DNA from: Streptomyces shenzhenensis
GTDB taxonomy: Bacteria > Actinomycetota > Actinomycetes > Streptomycetales > Streptomycetaceae
Length of the DNA: 64,000 nt
Direction: 5' to 3'
Assembly (NCBI RefSeq): GCF_021462265.1
Contig: NZ_JAJONF010000008.1
Location: forward strand, 124,001-188,000
Shown here: one piece after another, positions 7,719 to 18,802 of the stretch
Numbering within the stretch: position 1 is the first letter of the stretch
Layout: each line of letters opens with the position of its first letter
Position numbers and translations under genes: made by a program
Notes under the pieces: generated by a model
Database searches by the model: none
Seen by the model: the letters and a program-made list of their open reading frames with translations, nothing else
Told to the model about the DNA's origin: nothing

Positions 7719-10175
7719 TCACGCCCGCAGCGTCTCCTCCAGCTTCCTGGCCACAGCGGCCGCCTCCTCCGCGGGCAGCGGCGCGTGGTCGGTGCCGGTC
7801 ACGTAGAAGGCGTCGACGGCGTTGGAGCCGAGCGTGCTGACATGCGCGCTGCGCACCCGTACCCCGGCGTCCTCAAGCGCCCGCCCGATCCGGAACAGCA
7901 GACCCGGCGCGTCCTGGGCGCGGACCTCGAAGACCGTCGCGTGCCGGGAGGCCGCGGAGGCCACCGTCACGCGCGGCGGCGGGGCCACCCAGCCCCGGCG
8001 CCTCGGATAGGCCGCGTCCCGTTCCGCGAGGCGGCCGGCGATGTCCAGGGAGCCGTCCAGGGCGCGGACCAGGTCGGCGCGGAGCCGGGCCGCCTGCGGC
8101 AGCGAGCCGTACTCGGCCGCGACCCGCCAGTTGAGGAGCAGGACGGTGCCGTCGTCGACGTCGGCGGGCAGCTGGAGGGCGCGCAGTTCGGCCGTGCGGA
8201 CCGTGAGGCGGTGCATGGCCAGCACGCCGGAGACGGCGGGGAGGACGCCCGGCTGGTCCGGTACGGCGATGACCAGTTCGACGCCGAGCGGTTCGGGGTC
8301 GCCCGCGGGCTCCTCGCCGGCGGCCGCCGGCTCGGTCTGGGCGCGCAGGGCCAGGACCGGGGCGCCGGTACGGTGGGCCTCGATGGCCAGCCGCTCCTGC
8401 TCGGCCGTGGGCGCGCCCGGTTCGGGTTCGTCGGCGGTTTCCCCGGCGAGGACCGCCGCGACCCGCTTCACCAGGTCGGCGACGAGCGAGCCGCGCCAGG
8501 TCGACCAGGCCGCCGGGCCGGTGGCCAGCGCGTCGGCCTCGGTGAGGGCGTGCAGCAGCTCCAGGGTGCTCTGGGTGCCGACCGCGTCGGCGACCAGGCG
8601 GACCGTGGCCGGGTCATCGAGGTCGCGCCGGGTGGCGGTCTCGATGAGCAGCAGGTGGTGCCGTACGAGGGCCGACAGGACCGCCACGTCGGCGCGGTCG
8701 AAGCCGATCCTGGCCGCCACGTCCTTGACGATGATCTCGCCGGCCACCGAGTGGTCGCCGGGCCAGCCCTTGCCGATGTCGTGCAGCAGGGCGGCGACCA
8801 GCAGCAGGTCGGGGCGGTGGACGCGGCGGGCGAACTCGGAGGCGCGGACGGCGGTCTCGATCAGGTGCCGGTCGACGGTCCAGATGTGCACGGCGTTGCG
8901 CTGCGGCCGGCAGCGCACCCGCTCCCAGTCGGGCAGCAGGCGGGTGACCAGGCCCTCCGCCTCCAGCGCCTCCCAGACCTCGACGGTCGGGCGGCCGGAG
9001 CCGAGCAGGGTGACCAGTTGCTCGCGGGCCTCGGCGGGCCAGGGCGTGGGCAGGGGGCGTGCGGTGGCGGCCATGCGCCGTACGGCGTGCAGGGAGAGCG
9101 GGAGGCCGGCCTGGGCGGCGGCCGCCGCCGCGCGCAGCGGGAGCACGGGGTCGCGTTCGGGGCGGGCGGCGCGGGCGAGCACCACTTCGCCGTCCTGCTC
9201 CACCACCCCTTCGGCGAGCGGGGAGCGCTCGGCGACCGGCTTGCCGCCGCCCAGCATGGCGCGCAGCCGGGGACGGACGGCGCGCGAGCGCAGGACCCGT
9301 CCGACTTCGCGCCAGGTGACGTCGCTGGCGTACGAGATGACGCGGGCGGCCTCGTAGACCTGGCGCAGCAGGGTGTCGGCGTCGAGGAGGTCCAGTTCGG
9401 CGGCGACCTGGTCCTGCTCCTGGAGCGCCAGGCGGTCGGTGGCGCGCCCTGTGGCCAGGTGCAGGGCGTCGCGGACGTCGAGGAGCCGCCTGCGGGCGTC
9501 GGCGAGGCCCTCGCGCGGGGCGTCGGCCAGCCAGGAGGCGGCGACGGCGCGCAGCGCGGTGGCGTCCCGCAGGCCGCCGCGGGCCTCCTTCAGGTCGGGT
9601 TCCAGCAGGTACTGGAGCTCGCCCTGGCGTTCGGCGCGCTCGGCGCAGAGCTCCTGGAGTTCGGGAAGGCGCTTGGGCGCCTGGTTGCGCCAGTCGGCGA
9701 GGATCGCGGTGCGCAGCGAGGAGGTCAGGCCGAGGTCTCCGGCGACGTGTCGGGCGTCGAGGAGGCCGAGCTGGACCTTGAGGTCCTCGCCGGCGGTCCT
9801 GCGGGCCTCGGCGGGGGTGCGCACGGAGTGGTCGAGGGCCAGGCCCAGGTCCCAGACGGGGTACCAGAGCCGGTCGGCGACGGCGGCCAGCGCGCCGGAG
9901 TCGCCGTCGTCGTGCAGCAGCAGGAGGTCCAGGTCGCTGCGTGGGGAGAGCTCGCCGCGGCCGTAGCCGCCGACGGCGACGAGCGAGACGCCGCCCTTGA
10001 CGCCCTCGGTGGCGGCGGCGAACAGCCCGGTCAGCCATGCGTCGGTCAGCTCGGCGAGGGCGGCACGGCGCGGCGGCCCGGACCGCGCCCCCTCGCTGAG
10101 GAGGCGCAGCCGGGCCGCCGCGTAGCCGCTGGGTCCCGTGTTCTCCGCGTCGTTCCGCACTTCCGTACCCGTCAC
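7719..10175 (-). CDS. glnD: PII nucleotidyltransferase GlnD
   Basis: Bifunctional enzyme that modifies and demodifies the PII protein. The 818-residue protein has the nucleotidyltransferase signature GGYGRGELSPRSDLDLLLLHD near residue 70, a middle helical region, the HD-type hydrolase motif LLHDIGKG, and two C-terminal ACT domains (ELVIAVPDQPGVLPAV and VFEVRAQDAPGLLFRIG) that sense glutamine. In Streptomyces the modification reported is adenylylation rather than uridylylation (family knowledge). The start is GTG, 35 bases after glnK, in the amtB-glnK-glnD operon. Confidence 0.95.
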   Translation of the reverse strand: MTGTEVRNDAENTGPSGYAAARLRLLSEGARSGPPRRAALAELTDAWLTGLFAAATEGVKGGVSLVAVGGYGRGELSPRSDLDLLLLHDDGDSGALAAVADRLWYPVWDLGLALDHSVRTPAEARRTAGEDLKVQLGLLDARHVAGDLGLTSSLRTAILADWRNQAPKRLPELQELCAERAERQGELQYLLEPDLKEARGGLRDATALRAVAASWLADAPREGLADARRRLLDVRDALHLATGRATDRLALQEQDQVAAELDLLDADTLLRQVYEAARVISYASDVTWREVGRVLRSRAVRPRLRAMLGGGKPVAERSPLAEGVVEQDGEVVLARAARPERDPVLPLRAAAAAAQAGLPLSLHAVRRMAATARPLPTPWPAEAREQLVTLLGSGRPTVEVWEALEAEGLVTRLLPDWERVRCRPQRNAVHIWTVDRHLIETAVRASEFARRVHRPDLLLVAALLHDIGKGWPGDHSVAGEIIVKDVAARIGFDRADVAVLSALVRHHLLLIETATRRDLDDPATVRLVADAVGTQSTLELLHALTEADALATGPAAWSTWRGSLVADLVKRVAAVLAGETADEPEPGAPTAEQERLAIEAHRTGAPVLALRAQTEPAAAGEEPAGDPEPLGVELVIAVPDQPGVLPAVSGVLAMHRLTVRTAELRALQLPADVDDGTVLLLNWRVAAEYGSLPQAARLRADLVRALDGSLDIAGRLAERDAAYPRRRGWVAPPPRVTVASAASRHATVFEVRAQDAPGLLFRIGRALEDAGVRVRSAHVSTLGSNAVDAFYVTGTDHAPLPAEEAAAVARKLEETLRA

Positions 10176-10210
10176 CCAGCGACTCCTGCCTGTGTTCAGG
10201 TGGTTCTGTT

Positions 10211-11947
<1,737 letters not shown>

Positions 11948-12017
11948 TCAAGCGGGGGGTGGGCCGGTTATGCGCCATGAGATTGACGCAGCGCGGTTTC
12001 GGACACCGCCCCTCGTT

Positions 12018-12053
12018 GTTTCGCCGCAGTGACGAAGGAGTCGTGGGTGTTAC
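12018..12053 (-). promoter_or_regulatory. GlnR-type operator upstream of amtB
   Basis: Read on the minus strand, GTCAC-N6-GAAAC (12033 down to 12018) exactly fits the GlnR half-box pattern GTNAC-N6-GAAAC. A second, weaker copy, GTAAC-N6-GACTC (12053-12038), precedes it four bases away. GlnR activates amtB-glnK-glnD under nitrogen limitation in Streptomyces; that is known, while the site assignment is from pattern only. Confidence 0.7.
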
Positions 12054-12220
12054 GCCTCGATGAACTGCCTGATGTTCGCCGACCGGATCGTTATCGTGAC
12101 GCAACCTTCACCCAGAGGAACGAAACCGGCCGCGGCGGCCTTCCGACGACCTGGCGTGGGGGAGCCGAGTCGGGCATTCGGGAGGACCGGCCGCGGCCGG
12201 GGTCTCGGGTTCGCCGGGGC

Positions 12221-13705
12221 TCAGACCGCCTCGGCGGTCTCCGGGAGGTCGACGGCGAGCTGTTCGGTGAGGTCGACGACGGCCGCGAGATCGCCGTGTT
12301 CGCGGACGGCCGAGTCGACCGTCTTTCGAATACGAGTGTTGACGCGCTCGGAGCGCACCTTCTTGGCGATGCCCATGGCCTCGGAGGCCAGTACCGTGCT
12401 CTGCTCGGGCTCGCCCCGCAGCAGGTGCACGGTGGCCATGCCGATCAGATTGAGTGCGTACGACCGCTGGTGCTCGGCGTCCTTGGCGAACAGCTCGACG
12501 GCCTTGCGCATCAGCGGCTCGGCCAGCGAGGCGTAGGTGGGGCTGCGGCCGGCGACATAGGCGAGGTCACGGAAGGAGTGGCTGTTCTCGCCGTAGAGCT
12601 CGGCCTCGGAGAAGAACCGGATCCAGTCGGGGTCCGGGGCGTCCCATTCGTCGGCCTCGGCGAAGGTGTCCTCGGCCATCCGGACCGCCCGCTTGCACTT
12701 GCCGGGCTGCCCCATGTTGGCGTAGGCGCGGGCCTCCATCGCATACAGCATCGACTGGGTGCGCGGGCTGGCGCAGTCCCGGCTGCCGTACTGGGCGAGG
12801 TGGATCAGCTCCAGGGCGTCGTCGGGCCGGCCGAGGTGGATCATCTGGCGGCTCATGCTGGAGAGGATGTACGAGCCCAGCGGCTTGTCACCGGCCTCCT
12901 TGGCCGCGTGCAGGGCGAGCACGAAGTACTTCTGGGCGGTGGGCTGGAGCCCGACGTCGTACGACATCCAGCCGGCCAGCTCGGCCAGTTCGGCGGCGAC
13001 CTTGAAGAGCCTGCGGGCGGTGGCCTCGGGCTGGGGTTCCTGGAGGAGGTCGGTCACCTCGTGCAGCTGGCCGACGACCGCCTTGCGGCGCAGGCCGCCG
13101 CCGCACTGGGCGTCCCACTGACGGAACATCACCGTGGTGGACTCCAGCAGCTCCAGCTCGGGCCGGGAGAGGCGGCCGGGGCGGCGGGAGTCGGCGGCGG
13201 ACTCGGGGGGCGGCTGGGGGCCGCCCGGCGAGGGAACCAGCCAGCGCTGCAGGGGCTCGATGAGGGACGGGCCCGCCGTCAGCACCAGCGACGTTCCGAG
13301 GAAGCCGCGCCGCGCCAGCATCAGGTCGCTGCGCGAGAACTCGCTGAGCAGGGCCACCGTCTGCGGGCCCGTCCAGGGCAGGTCGACGCCGGTCGCCGAG
13401 GGTGACTGACGGGCGGCCCGCAGCCCCAGGTCCTCGACCGAGACGACGCAGCCGAACCGTTCGGAGAACAGCTCGGAGAGGATCCGGGGGATCGGCTCGC
13501 GCGGGTTCTCCCCGTCGAGCCAGCGGCGCACTCTGGAGGTGTCCGTGGAGATGTGGTTGGCGCCCAATTGGCGTGCCCTGCGGTTCACTTGCCGAGCCAG
13601 TTCGCCCTTCGACCAGCCGCTGCGCACGAACCACGAGTTGAGCAGCTCATTGGGGCGCTTGTCCACGCTGGCCGCGGTCGTCCCGCTACCGCTGTTGCCG
13701 CCCAC
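12221..13705 (-). CDS. nsdA: NsdA-type negative regulator of development
   Basis: A 494-residue TPR-like regulator matching NsdA, whose loss in S. coelicolor increases sporulation and antibiotic production (known). The N-terminal third has a helix-turn-helix-like segment (WSKGELARQVNRRARQLG ... STDTSRVRRWLDGENP); the rest is helical repeats (AELAELAGWMSYDVG, LLRGEPEQSTVLASEAMG). The GTG at 13705 is chosen because GGGATGGGGG precedes it; an ATG 15 codons upstream is the alternative. It is a single-gene unit, with the amtB promoter region downstream. Confidence 0.88.
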   Translation of the reverse strand: MGGNSGSGTTAASVDKRPNELLNSWFVRSGWSKGELARQVNRRARQLGANHISTDTSRVRRWLDGENPREPIPRILSELFSERFGCVVSVEDLGLRAARQSPSATGVDLPWTGPQTVALLSEFSRSDLMLARRGFLGTSLVLTAGPSLIEPLQRWLVPSPGGPQPPPESAADSRRPGRLSRPELELLESTTVMFRQWDAQCGGGLRRKAVVGQLHEVTDLLQEPQPEATARRLFKVAAELAELAGWMSYDVGLQPTAQKYFVLALHAAKEAGDKPLGSYILSSMSRQMIHLGRPDDALELIHLAQYGSRDCASPRTQSMLYAMEARAYANMGQPGKCKRAVRMAEDTFAEADEWDAPDPDWIRFFSEAELYGENSHSFRDLAYVAGRSPTYASLAEPLMRKAVELFAKDAEHQRSYALNLIGMATVHLLRGEPEQSTVLASEAMGIAKKVRSERVNTRIRKTVDSAVREHGDLAAVVDLTEQLAVDLPETAEAV

Positions 13706-14162
13706 TGGAACGCCCCCATCCCTGAGACCACTTGATGCCGGATGCGCCAAGCCCTATCAGAATGCCGGTAAATACGGCCGCCCGTCCGGTGGTTCTCACC
13801 CTTCGAACGGGAAGCCGAGTTGCCTCCGGCATACCCACGAGTGCAAGTGCCCCCAGGCCTCGTGCACTCAAAGTAATCCTACGATCACTGCTCCAGCCAT
13901 GGCGATCCCGGAAACGCCACCATTCGCCACCCCTTTGAATGAACCCACGATGCCTTTGGCGCGATTCACTTGACATAGGACGGCCGGGAGTAGGCGGAGC
14001 GATGCACTCGGGGGCGCGCGCCTCCAGGTACACCACCCCGGGCGCTTCAGGGCGCTGCCGTGACCTTGCGGGCGCGAGGGAAGGCGGAGCCGTAGCGTCA
14101 CGTTCCGTTTCCGTCCCGTTCCGTGTCGTAACCACCGGCGCGCCGGACCCGTTGGAGGGGGC
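13706..14162. other. Divergent region between nsdA and prim-pol gene
   Basis: The stretch 13740-13980 is visibly poorer in GC than the flanks. A TTGACA hexamer lies at 13971-13976 on the plus strand with a weak TAGGCG 15 bases later, a possible promoter for the gene at 14163. Short hydrophobic frames on the minus strand have no ribosome site. No gene is called. Confidence 0.35.
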
Positions 14163-14825
14163 ATGGGCTTCACGATCGGCGGCATTCGCGAGATCCGCTC
14201 CGGCACCCGTCGGCGCGGTCGCTCATCGGACTGCACCGCCGTCGCCGAGTTCACCGGACTGTGGGGCTGGGACGTGGTCCCGGGCGCCCGGGCCGCGGCC
14301 GGCGCCTGCTCCTGCTCCTGCGGGCACGCCGACTGCCCCGCGCCGGGAGCGCATCCGCTGGACTTCGCGCCCCAGGTGTCCGCGGGCGCCACGCTCGACG
14401 AGGTCATCAAGGCCTGGGGAGAGTTCCCGGGCGCGGCGGTGATGCTGCCGGTCGGCCGCGCGTTCGACGTGATCGAGGTCGCCGAGCCCGCCGGGCGCCG
14501 CGCCCTGGTCCGCCTGGAGCGCATGGGCCTCCCGCTCGGCCCGGTCACCGCCACCCCGGACGGCCGCGCCCACTTCTTCGTCGCCCCCGGCGCCACCGCC
14601 GAGCTCCCCGAGCTGCTCTACCGCACGGGCTGGGACGACCCGGCCTCCCTCGACCTGCGCGGCCTCGGCTCGGGCAGCCACATCACCGCCCCGCCGTCCG
14701 ACCGGGGCGGCCTGGGCCCGGTCCGCTGGCTGCGCCCGCCGGCCCTGGACTCGGCGACGAGGCCACCGGCGGCGAGGCTGCTGCTGGGGACGCTGGCCTA
14801 CGTGGCGCACCGGTCGCGGGCGTAG
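14163..14825 (+). CDS. Stand-alone prim-pol (bifunctional primase/polymerase N-terminal) protein
   Basis: A 220-residue protein with the cysteine-rich segment CSCSCGHADCPAPGAHP, typical of the prim-pol (DUF3987-type plasmid primase) N-terminal domain, followed by the strand/helix pattern ending ELPELLYRTGW and SHITAPPSD. It lacks a helicase domain, as is usual for this small Streptomyces family, and activity is unproven. A strong GGAGGGGG ribosome site precedes the ATG. It converges on ftsY across a long terminator hairpin. Confidence 0.72.
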   Translation: MGFTIGGIREIRSGTRRRGRSSDCTAVAEFTGLWGWDVVPGARAAAGACSCSCGHADCPAPGAHPLDFAPQVSAGATLDEVIKAWGEFPGAAVMLPVGRAFDVIEVAEPAGRRALVRLERMGLPLGPVTATPDGRAHFFVAPGATAELPELLYRTGWDDPASLDLRGLGSGSHITAPPSDRGGLGPVRWLRPPALDSATRPPAARLLLGTLAYVAHRSRA

Positions 14826-14850
14826 CCGCAGGGCCCGGGGCGGATACGCC

Positions 14851-14893
14851 GAAGCGCCCGTCCCCGACTGGGTCTTCGGGGATCGGGCGCTTC
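14851..14893. terminator. Bidirectional terminator between prim-pol gene and ftsY
   Basis: A 17-base-pair stem (GAAGCGCCCG plus TCCCCGA, mirrored with a single bulged T) closes an eight-base loop between the convergent prim-pol and ftsY genes. Its symmetry suits both transcripts. Confidence 0.8.
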
Positions 14894-14931
14894 TTGGCGA
14901 TCTCGGGGTGGGTAAATCCACCCCCTCCCGG

Positions 14932-16125
14932 TCAGTCACCGATAAGGGCATCCACGAACGCCTCGGGCTCGAACGGCGCCAGGTCGTCCGCGCCCTCGCC
15001 GAGGCCGACGAGCTTGACGGGCACGCCCAGTTCGCGCTGGACCGCGATCACGATGCCGCCCTTGGCGGTGCCGTCCAGCTTGGTGAGGACGATGCCGGTG
15101 ATGTCGACGACCTCGGCGAAGACCCGGGCCTGGACCAGGCCGTTCTGGCCGGTGGTGGCGTCGAGGACGAGCAGCACCTCGTCCAGCGGGGCGTGCTTCT
15201 CGACGACCCGCTTGACCTTGCCCAGCTCGTCCATGAGGCCGGTCTTGGTGTGGAGGCGCCCGGCGGTGTCGATGAGCACCACGTCGACGCCCATCTCCTT
15301 GCCCTCCTTCACCGCGTCGAAGGCGACGGAGGCGGGGTCGCCGGCCTCGGGGCCGCGCACGGTGTAAGCGCCGACGCGCTCGCCCCAGGTCTGGAGCTGG
15401 TCCGCGGCGGCGGCCCGGAAGGTGTCGGCGGCGCCGAGCACGACCGTACGGCCGTCGGCCACGAGGACGCGCGCGAGCTTGCCGGTGGTGGTGGTCTTGC
15501 CGGTGCCGTTGACGCCGACGACCATCACGATGCCCGGCTTGCGGTCGGCGGGCTCGGTCTTCACCACCCGGTCGACGTCGGTGCCGATGAGGTTGAGCAG
15601 CTCCTCGCGGAGCAGGCCGCGCAGCTCGTCGGGGGTGCGGGTGCCGAGCACCCGGACGCGCTCGCGCAGCCGGTCGACCAGCTCGGTGGTGGGCTGCACG
15701 CCGACGTCGGCGGTGAGCAGGATGTCCTCGATCTCCTCCCAGGTCTCGTCGTCGAGGTGCTCGCGCGAGAGCAGCGTGAGCAGCCCCTTGCCGAGGGCGT
15801 TCTGAGAACGGGAGAGCCGGGCACGCAGCCGGACCAGCCGGCCGGCGGTGGGCTCCGGGATCTCGATCTCGGGGACGGGGAGCTCTTCCACGACGACGGG
15901 AGCCGGGCCGCCGGGGAGGTCGACCTCCTCTATCGTCCGGCGCGGTTCGTCGCGCGGCGTCTCGGCCTCGTCGCCGACGTGCGGCTCGGCCGGGGGCGCG
16001 GTGATGTCGGGCGCGGCGGGGGGCGGCGGGGGCAGCGACTTCTTGCGCCGGCTGCCGACGACGAGCCCGCCGAGCACGCCGAGCACGACCACGGCGATGA
16101 TTACAGCAAGGATGACGGTTTCCAT
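14932..16125 (-). CDS. ftsY: Signal recognition particle receptor FtsY
   Basis: SRP receptor GTPase of 397 residues. It starts with a membrane anchor (METVILAVIIAVVVLGVLGG), then a proline/acid-rich linker, then the NG domain with P-loop GVNGTGKTTTTGKLAR, DTAGRLHTK and TKLDGTAKGG. The N-terminal anchor is typical of actinobacterial FtsY. The ATG at 16125 is chosen; an ATG six codons upstream is alternative, but its GGAGGG touches the start codon, too close to work well. Confidence 0.95.
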   Translation of the reverse strand: METVILAVIIAVVVLGVLGGLVVGSRRKKSLPPPPPAAPDITAPPAEPHVGDEAETPRDEPRRTIEEVDLPGGPAPVVVEELPVPEIEIPEPTAGRLVRLRARLSRSQNALGKGLLTLLSREHLDDETWEEIEDILLTADVGVQPTTELVDRLRERVRVLGTRTPDELRGLLREELLNLIGTDVDRVVKTEPADRKPGIVMVVGVNGTGKTTTTGKLARVLVADGRTVVLGAADTFRAAAADQLQTWGERVGAYTVRGPEAGDPASVAFDAVKEGKEMGVDVVLIDTAGRLHTKTGLMDELGKVKRVVEKHAPLDEVLLVLDATTGQNGLVQARVFAEVVDITGIVLTKLDGTAKGGIVIAVQRELGVPVKLVGLGEGADDLAPFEPEAFVDALIGD

Positions 16126-16226
16126 AACGGGTCCAGTATCCATCCCTCCCCCACGGCCGACTTTGTTCCCTCGCGCGGGAGTTTCTGGGTGATCCCCGGA
16201 ATCCAGTCACACCCTGTTGGCACCTT

Positions 16227-16256
16227 TTGATGGGATTGGTCGGACTCCCGTACGAT
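16227..16256 (+). promoter_or_regulatory. Promoter of NCS1 permease gene, probably leaderless
   Basis: TTGATG (16227-16232) and TACGAT (16251-16256) are separated by 18 bases and match the vegetative Streptomyces consensus well. A start site about seven bases downstream would fall at the ATG at 16265. No ribosome site is present, so a leaderless message is likely. Confidence 0.5.
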
Positions 16257-16264
16257 GACTGACC

Positions 16265-17740
16265 ATGAGCTCCACCGCCCGCCACGATGGTGCGCTCGAA
16301 CATCTCGAGGAGTCCCTGGAACACCGCGGCCTCGAAACCCGGGGCCTCGAACCGGTCCCGGACTCCGAGCGCACCGGCACGCCCCGCGGTCTGCTCCCCA
16401 CCTGGATCGCCGCCAACATCACCGTCCTGCTGGTGACCATGGGCGCGAGCCTGGCGGTGTCGTTCGGACTGAACTTCTGGCAGTCCCTGGTGGTCGGCCT
16501 CGCGGCGCCGGTCGTGTCGTACGGTCTGGTGGGATTCGTCGGCATCGCGGGCAGACGCGGCGGCGCACCGGGCATGGCCCTCTCCCGCGCGGTCTTCGGC
16601 CAGCGCGGCAATCTGCTCCCCGGCGCACTGATCTGGGTGGCGCGCTGGGGCTGGGAGACGATCAACGCGGTGACCGGCGCCTACGCGCTGCTGACCGTGG
16701 TGGACGTCGCCTTCGGGATCAGGAGCAACACCGCCCTGGTCGTGGTCGCGCTCCTGCTCTTCGTGGTCGCCACGTTCGCGATCTCGGGCATGGGCATCAG
16801 GGCGGTGCGGTACTGCAACCGGTGGGTGACCTGGCTGTTCGGCGCCTTCTCGCTGCTGGTCCTCGGCCATCTGATCGCGGCGACGGACTGGGCCGGGGTG
16901 TTCGGCCGGCCCGCCGGCTCCGCGGCCGCGATGGTCACCGGGGCCGGGCTGATCGCGGCGGGCGGGATCAGCTGGGCACCGTCCGCGCCGGACTTCGCAC
17001 GGTATCTGCCGGGTACGGCGTCCTCGGCGGCGATCGTCCGCACCACGGTCGGCGGCGCCGGGATCGTCGTACTCCCGATGGTCCTGATGGGCACGGTGAC
17101 GGCAGCTGCCTCGCCGGGCCTCGCCAAGGACGCCGACCCGGTCTCCTTCCTCGGCGAGGCCCTCCCCCGCTGGCTGGCGGTCCCCTACCTCCTCATCGCC
17201 CTGGCCGGGATGCTGACGATCAACGCGATGTCGATGTACTCGGCGGGCTTCACCGCGCAGACGCTGGGCTTCCGCGTCCACCGGCACTGGGCGGTATCGG
17301 TCAACGCGGTGATCTCGCTGGTCCTCGGTGCCGCCCTCATGCTGGTCGCGACCTCCTTCCTGGCCTCCTTCATCGCCTTCCTGTCGCTGCTGGCGGTGGC
17401 GCTCTCGGCGTGGGTGGGCGTCTTCGGGGCCGACATGCTCCGCCGCCGGGAGTACGACGCCACGGCCCTCCTCGACACCACGCGCACCAGCGCCTACTGG
17501 TACCGGGCGGGCTTCTCCCCCGCCGCCGTCGCGGCCTGGGCGCTCGGCCTGGCCGCCGGTCTGCTCTTCACCACGTGCGACTGGTTCACCGGCCCGCTCG
17601 CCACCAACAACCCCGTCGGCCGGTACGGTCTCGGCTGGCTCTCGACGATCGCCGTCTCGGGTCTGCTGTACGCGGTGCTGCCGAAGCCGGCGGTGGTGCC
17701 GGGAGCCGCCGCCGGACGACGCTCGCCTATGGCTGTCTGA
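16265..17740 (+). CDS. NCS1 purine/cytosine permease family transporter
   Basis: A 491-residue integral membrane protein with a charged N-terminus and about twelve hydrophobic segments. The N-terminal half (LLPTWIAANITVLLVTMGAS, GAPGMALSRAVFGQRGN) and the segment RWGWETINAV are typical of the CodB/purine-cytosine (NCS1) family, which take up nucleobases, hydantoins or thiamine with protons or sodium. Substrate is not predictable here. It is followed after 53 bases by a flavin-dependent oxidoreductase, possibly cotranscribed. Confidence 0.85.
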   Translation: MSSTARHDGALEHLEESLEHRGLETRGLEPVPDSERTGTPRGLLPTWIAANITVLLVTMGASLAVSFGLNFWQSLVVGLAAPVVSYGLVGFVGIAGRRGGAPGMALSRAVFGQRGNLLPGALIWVARWGWETINAVTGAYALLTVVDVAFGIRSNTALVVVALLLFVVATFAISGMGIRAVRYCNRWVTWLFGAFSLLVLGHLIAATDWAGVFGRPAGSAAAMVTGAGLIAAGGISWAPSAPDFARYLPGTASSAAIVRTTVGGAGIVVLPMVLMGTVTAAASPGLAKDADPVSFLGEALPRWLAVPYLLIALAGMLTINAMSMYSAGFTAQTLGFRVHRHWAVSVNAVISLVLGAALMLVATSFLASFIAFLSLLAVALSAWVGVFGADMLRRREYDATALLDTTRTSAYWYRAGFSPAAVAAWALGLAAGLLFTTCDWFTGPLATNNPVGRYGLGWLSTIAVSGLLYAVLPKPAVVPGAAAGRRSPMAV

Positions 17741-17793
17741 CGCATCGTCAGCTAACGTCCCTCGCACCAGCCGCCCGGTGAAGGGGGTCCCCC

Positions 17794-18765
17794 ATGCCCG
17801 TCTCGGTCGTCCGTTTCAACCTCGTCGAACCCGGTGCCTCCCCGGCGACCCTGGCCGCCCGGTACCGAGCGGCCCTCGACATGGCCGCGTACGCCGACGA
17901 GCACGGGGTCACCACCGTGCAGACCGAGGAGCACCACGGCGTCGAGAACAACTGGCTGCCCTCGCCGTTCGCCTTCGCGGGCGCGGTGTTCGGGGCGACC
18001 CGGACCATCGCGGTGACCGTGTCGGCCGTGATCGGCCCGCTGCACGACCCGCTGCGGCTTGCCGAGGACATCGCGGTCCTCGACCTGCTCAGCGGAGGCC
18101 GGCTGGTGACGGTGGCCGGGATCGGCTACCGGCCCGAGGAGTACGCCCTCTTCGACGTGGAGTGGAAGCGGCGGGGGCGGCTCCAGGACGAGTTGCTGGA
18201 GACGCTGCTGAAGGCGTGGACCGGGGAGGAGTTCGAGTACCGGGGCCGTACGGTACGGATCACGCCCCGCCCCTTCACCGACCCGCACCCCCTTCTCCTC
18301 GTCGGCGGCTCCTCCAGGGCCGCCGCCCGCCGCGCCGCCCGCCTGGGCCTGCCGTTCTTCCCGAGCGCGCATCTGCCGGAGCTGGAGGCCTACTACAAGG
18401 AGAGGCTCACCGAGTACGGCACGGAGGGCTGGACGATGATGCCCACGGCCGAGACGCCCCTGCTGCACATCGCCGAGGACCCGGACCGGACGTGGGCCCG
18501 GTACGGCGAGCACTTCCTGCACGAGGCGCGCACCTACGCGTCCTGGCAGTCCGGCGACATCCACTCGGCGGTGCGGTCGGCCGCGACCACGGTCGGGGAA
18601 CTGCGCGAGGAGGGCGTCTACCGCATCCTCACCCCGGAGGAGTGCGTGACGGCCGGGCTGGACAACCTGGTCCTGCATCCGCTGGCTGGCGGGATGCCCG
18701 TGGAGGAGGGCTGGCGAAGCCTGCGGCTGTTCGCGGAGGCCGTGCTTCCGGCGCTGCCGGCGTAG
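17794..18765 (+). CDS. Luciferase-like (LLM) flavin-dependent oxidoreductase
   Basis: A 323-residue TIM-barrel monooxygenase/reductase of the bacterial luciferase family. Recognisable blocks are DEHGVTTVQTEEHHG, the PLRLAEDIAVLDLLSGGRLV segment and GIGYRPEEYALFDVEWKRRG. It could use FMN or F420; a cofC gene for F420 synthesis is present in the window, but linkage is not close. GAAGGGGG precedes the ATG. It probably shares a transcript with the permease upstream; substrate unknown. Confidence 0.82.
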   Translation: MPVSVVRFNLVEPGASPATLAARYRAALDMAAYADEHGVTTVQTEEHHGVENNWLPSPFAFAGAVFGATRTIAVTVSAVIGPLHDPLRLAEDIAVLDLLSGGRLVTVAGIGYRPEEYALFDVEWKRRGRLQDELLETLLKAWTGEEFEYRGRTVRITPRPFTDPHPLLLVGGSSRAAARRAARLGLPFFPSAHLPELEAYYKERLTEYGTEGWTMMPTAETPLLHIAEDPDRTWARYGEHFLHEARTYASWQSGDIHSAVRSAATTVGELREEGVYRILTPEECVTAGLDNLVLHPLAGGMPVEEGWRSLRLFAEAVLPALPA

Positions 18766-18802
18766 CGGGACGAGGCACCCCGACGACCGGCCACGCGAGG
18801 AC

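Noticed and set aside
13868..13976. Minus-strand short hydrophobic frame (VNRAKGIVGSFKGVANGGVS...)
   Set aside because: Looks like a small peptide, but has no ribosome site and lies in the lower-GC divergent promoter region of nsdA.
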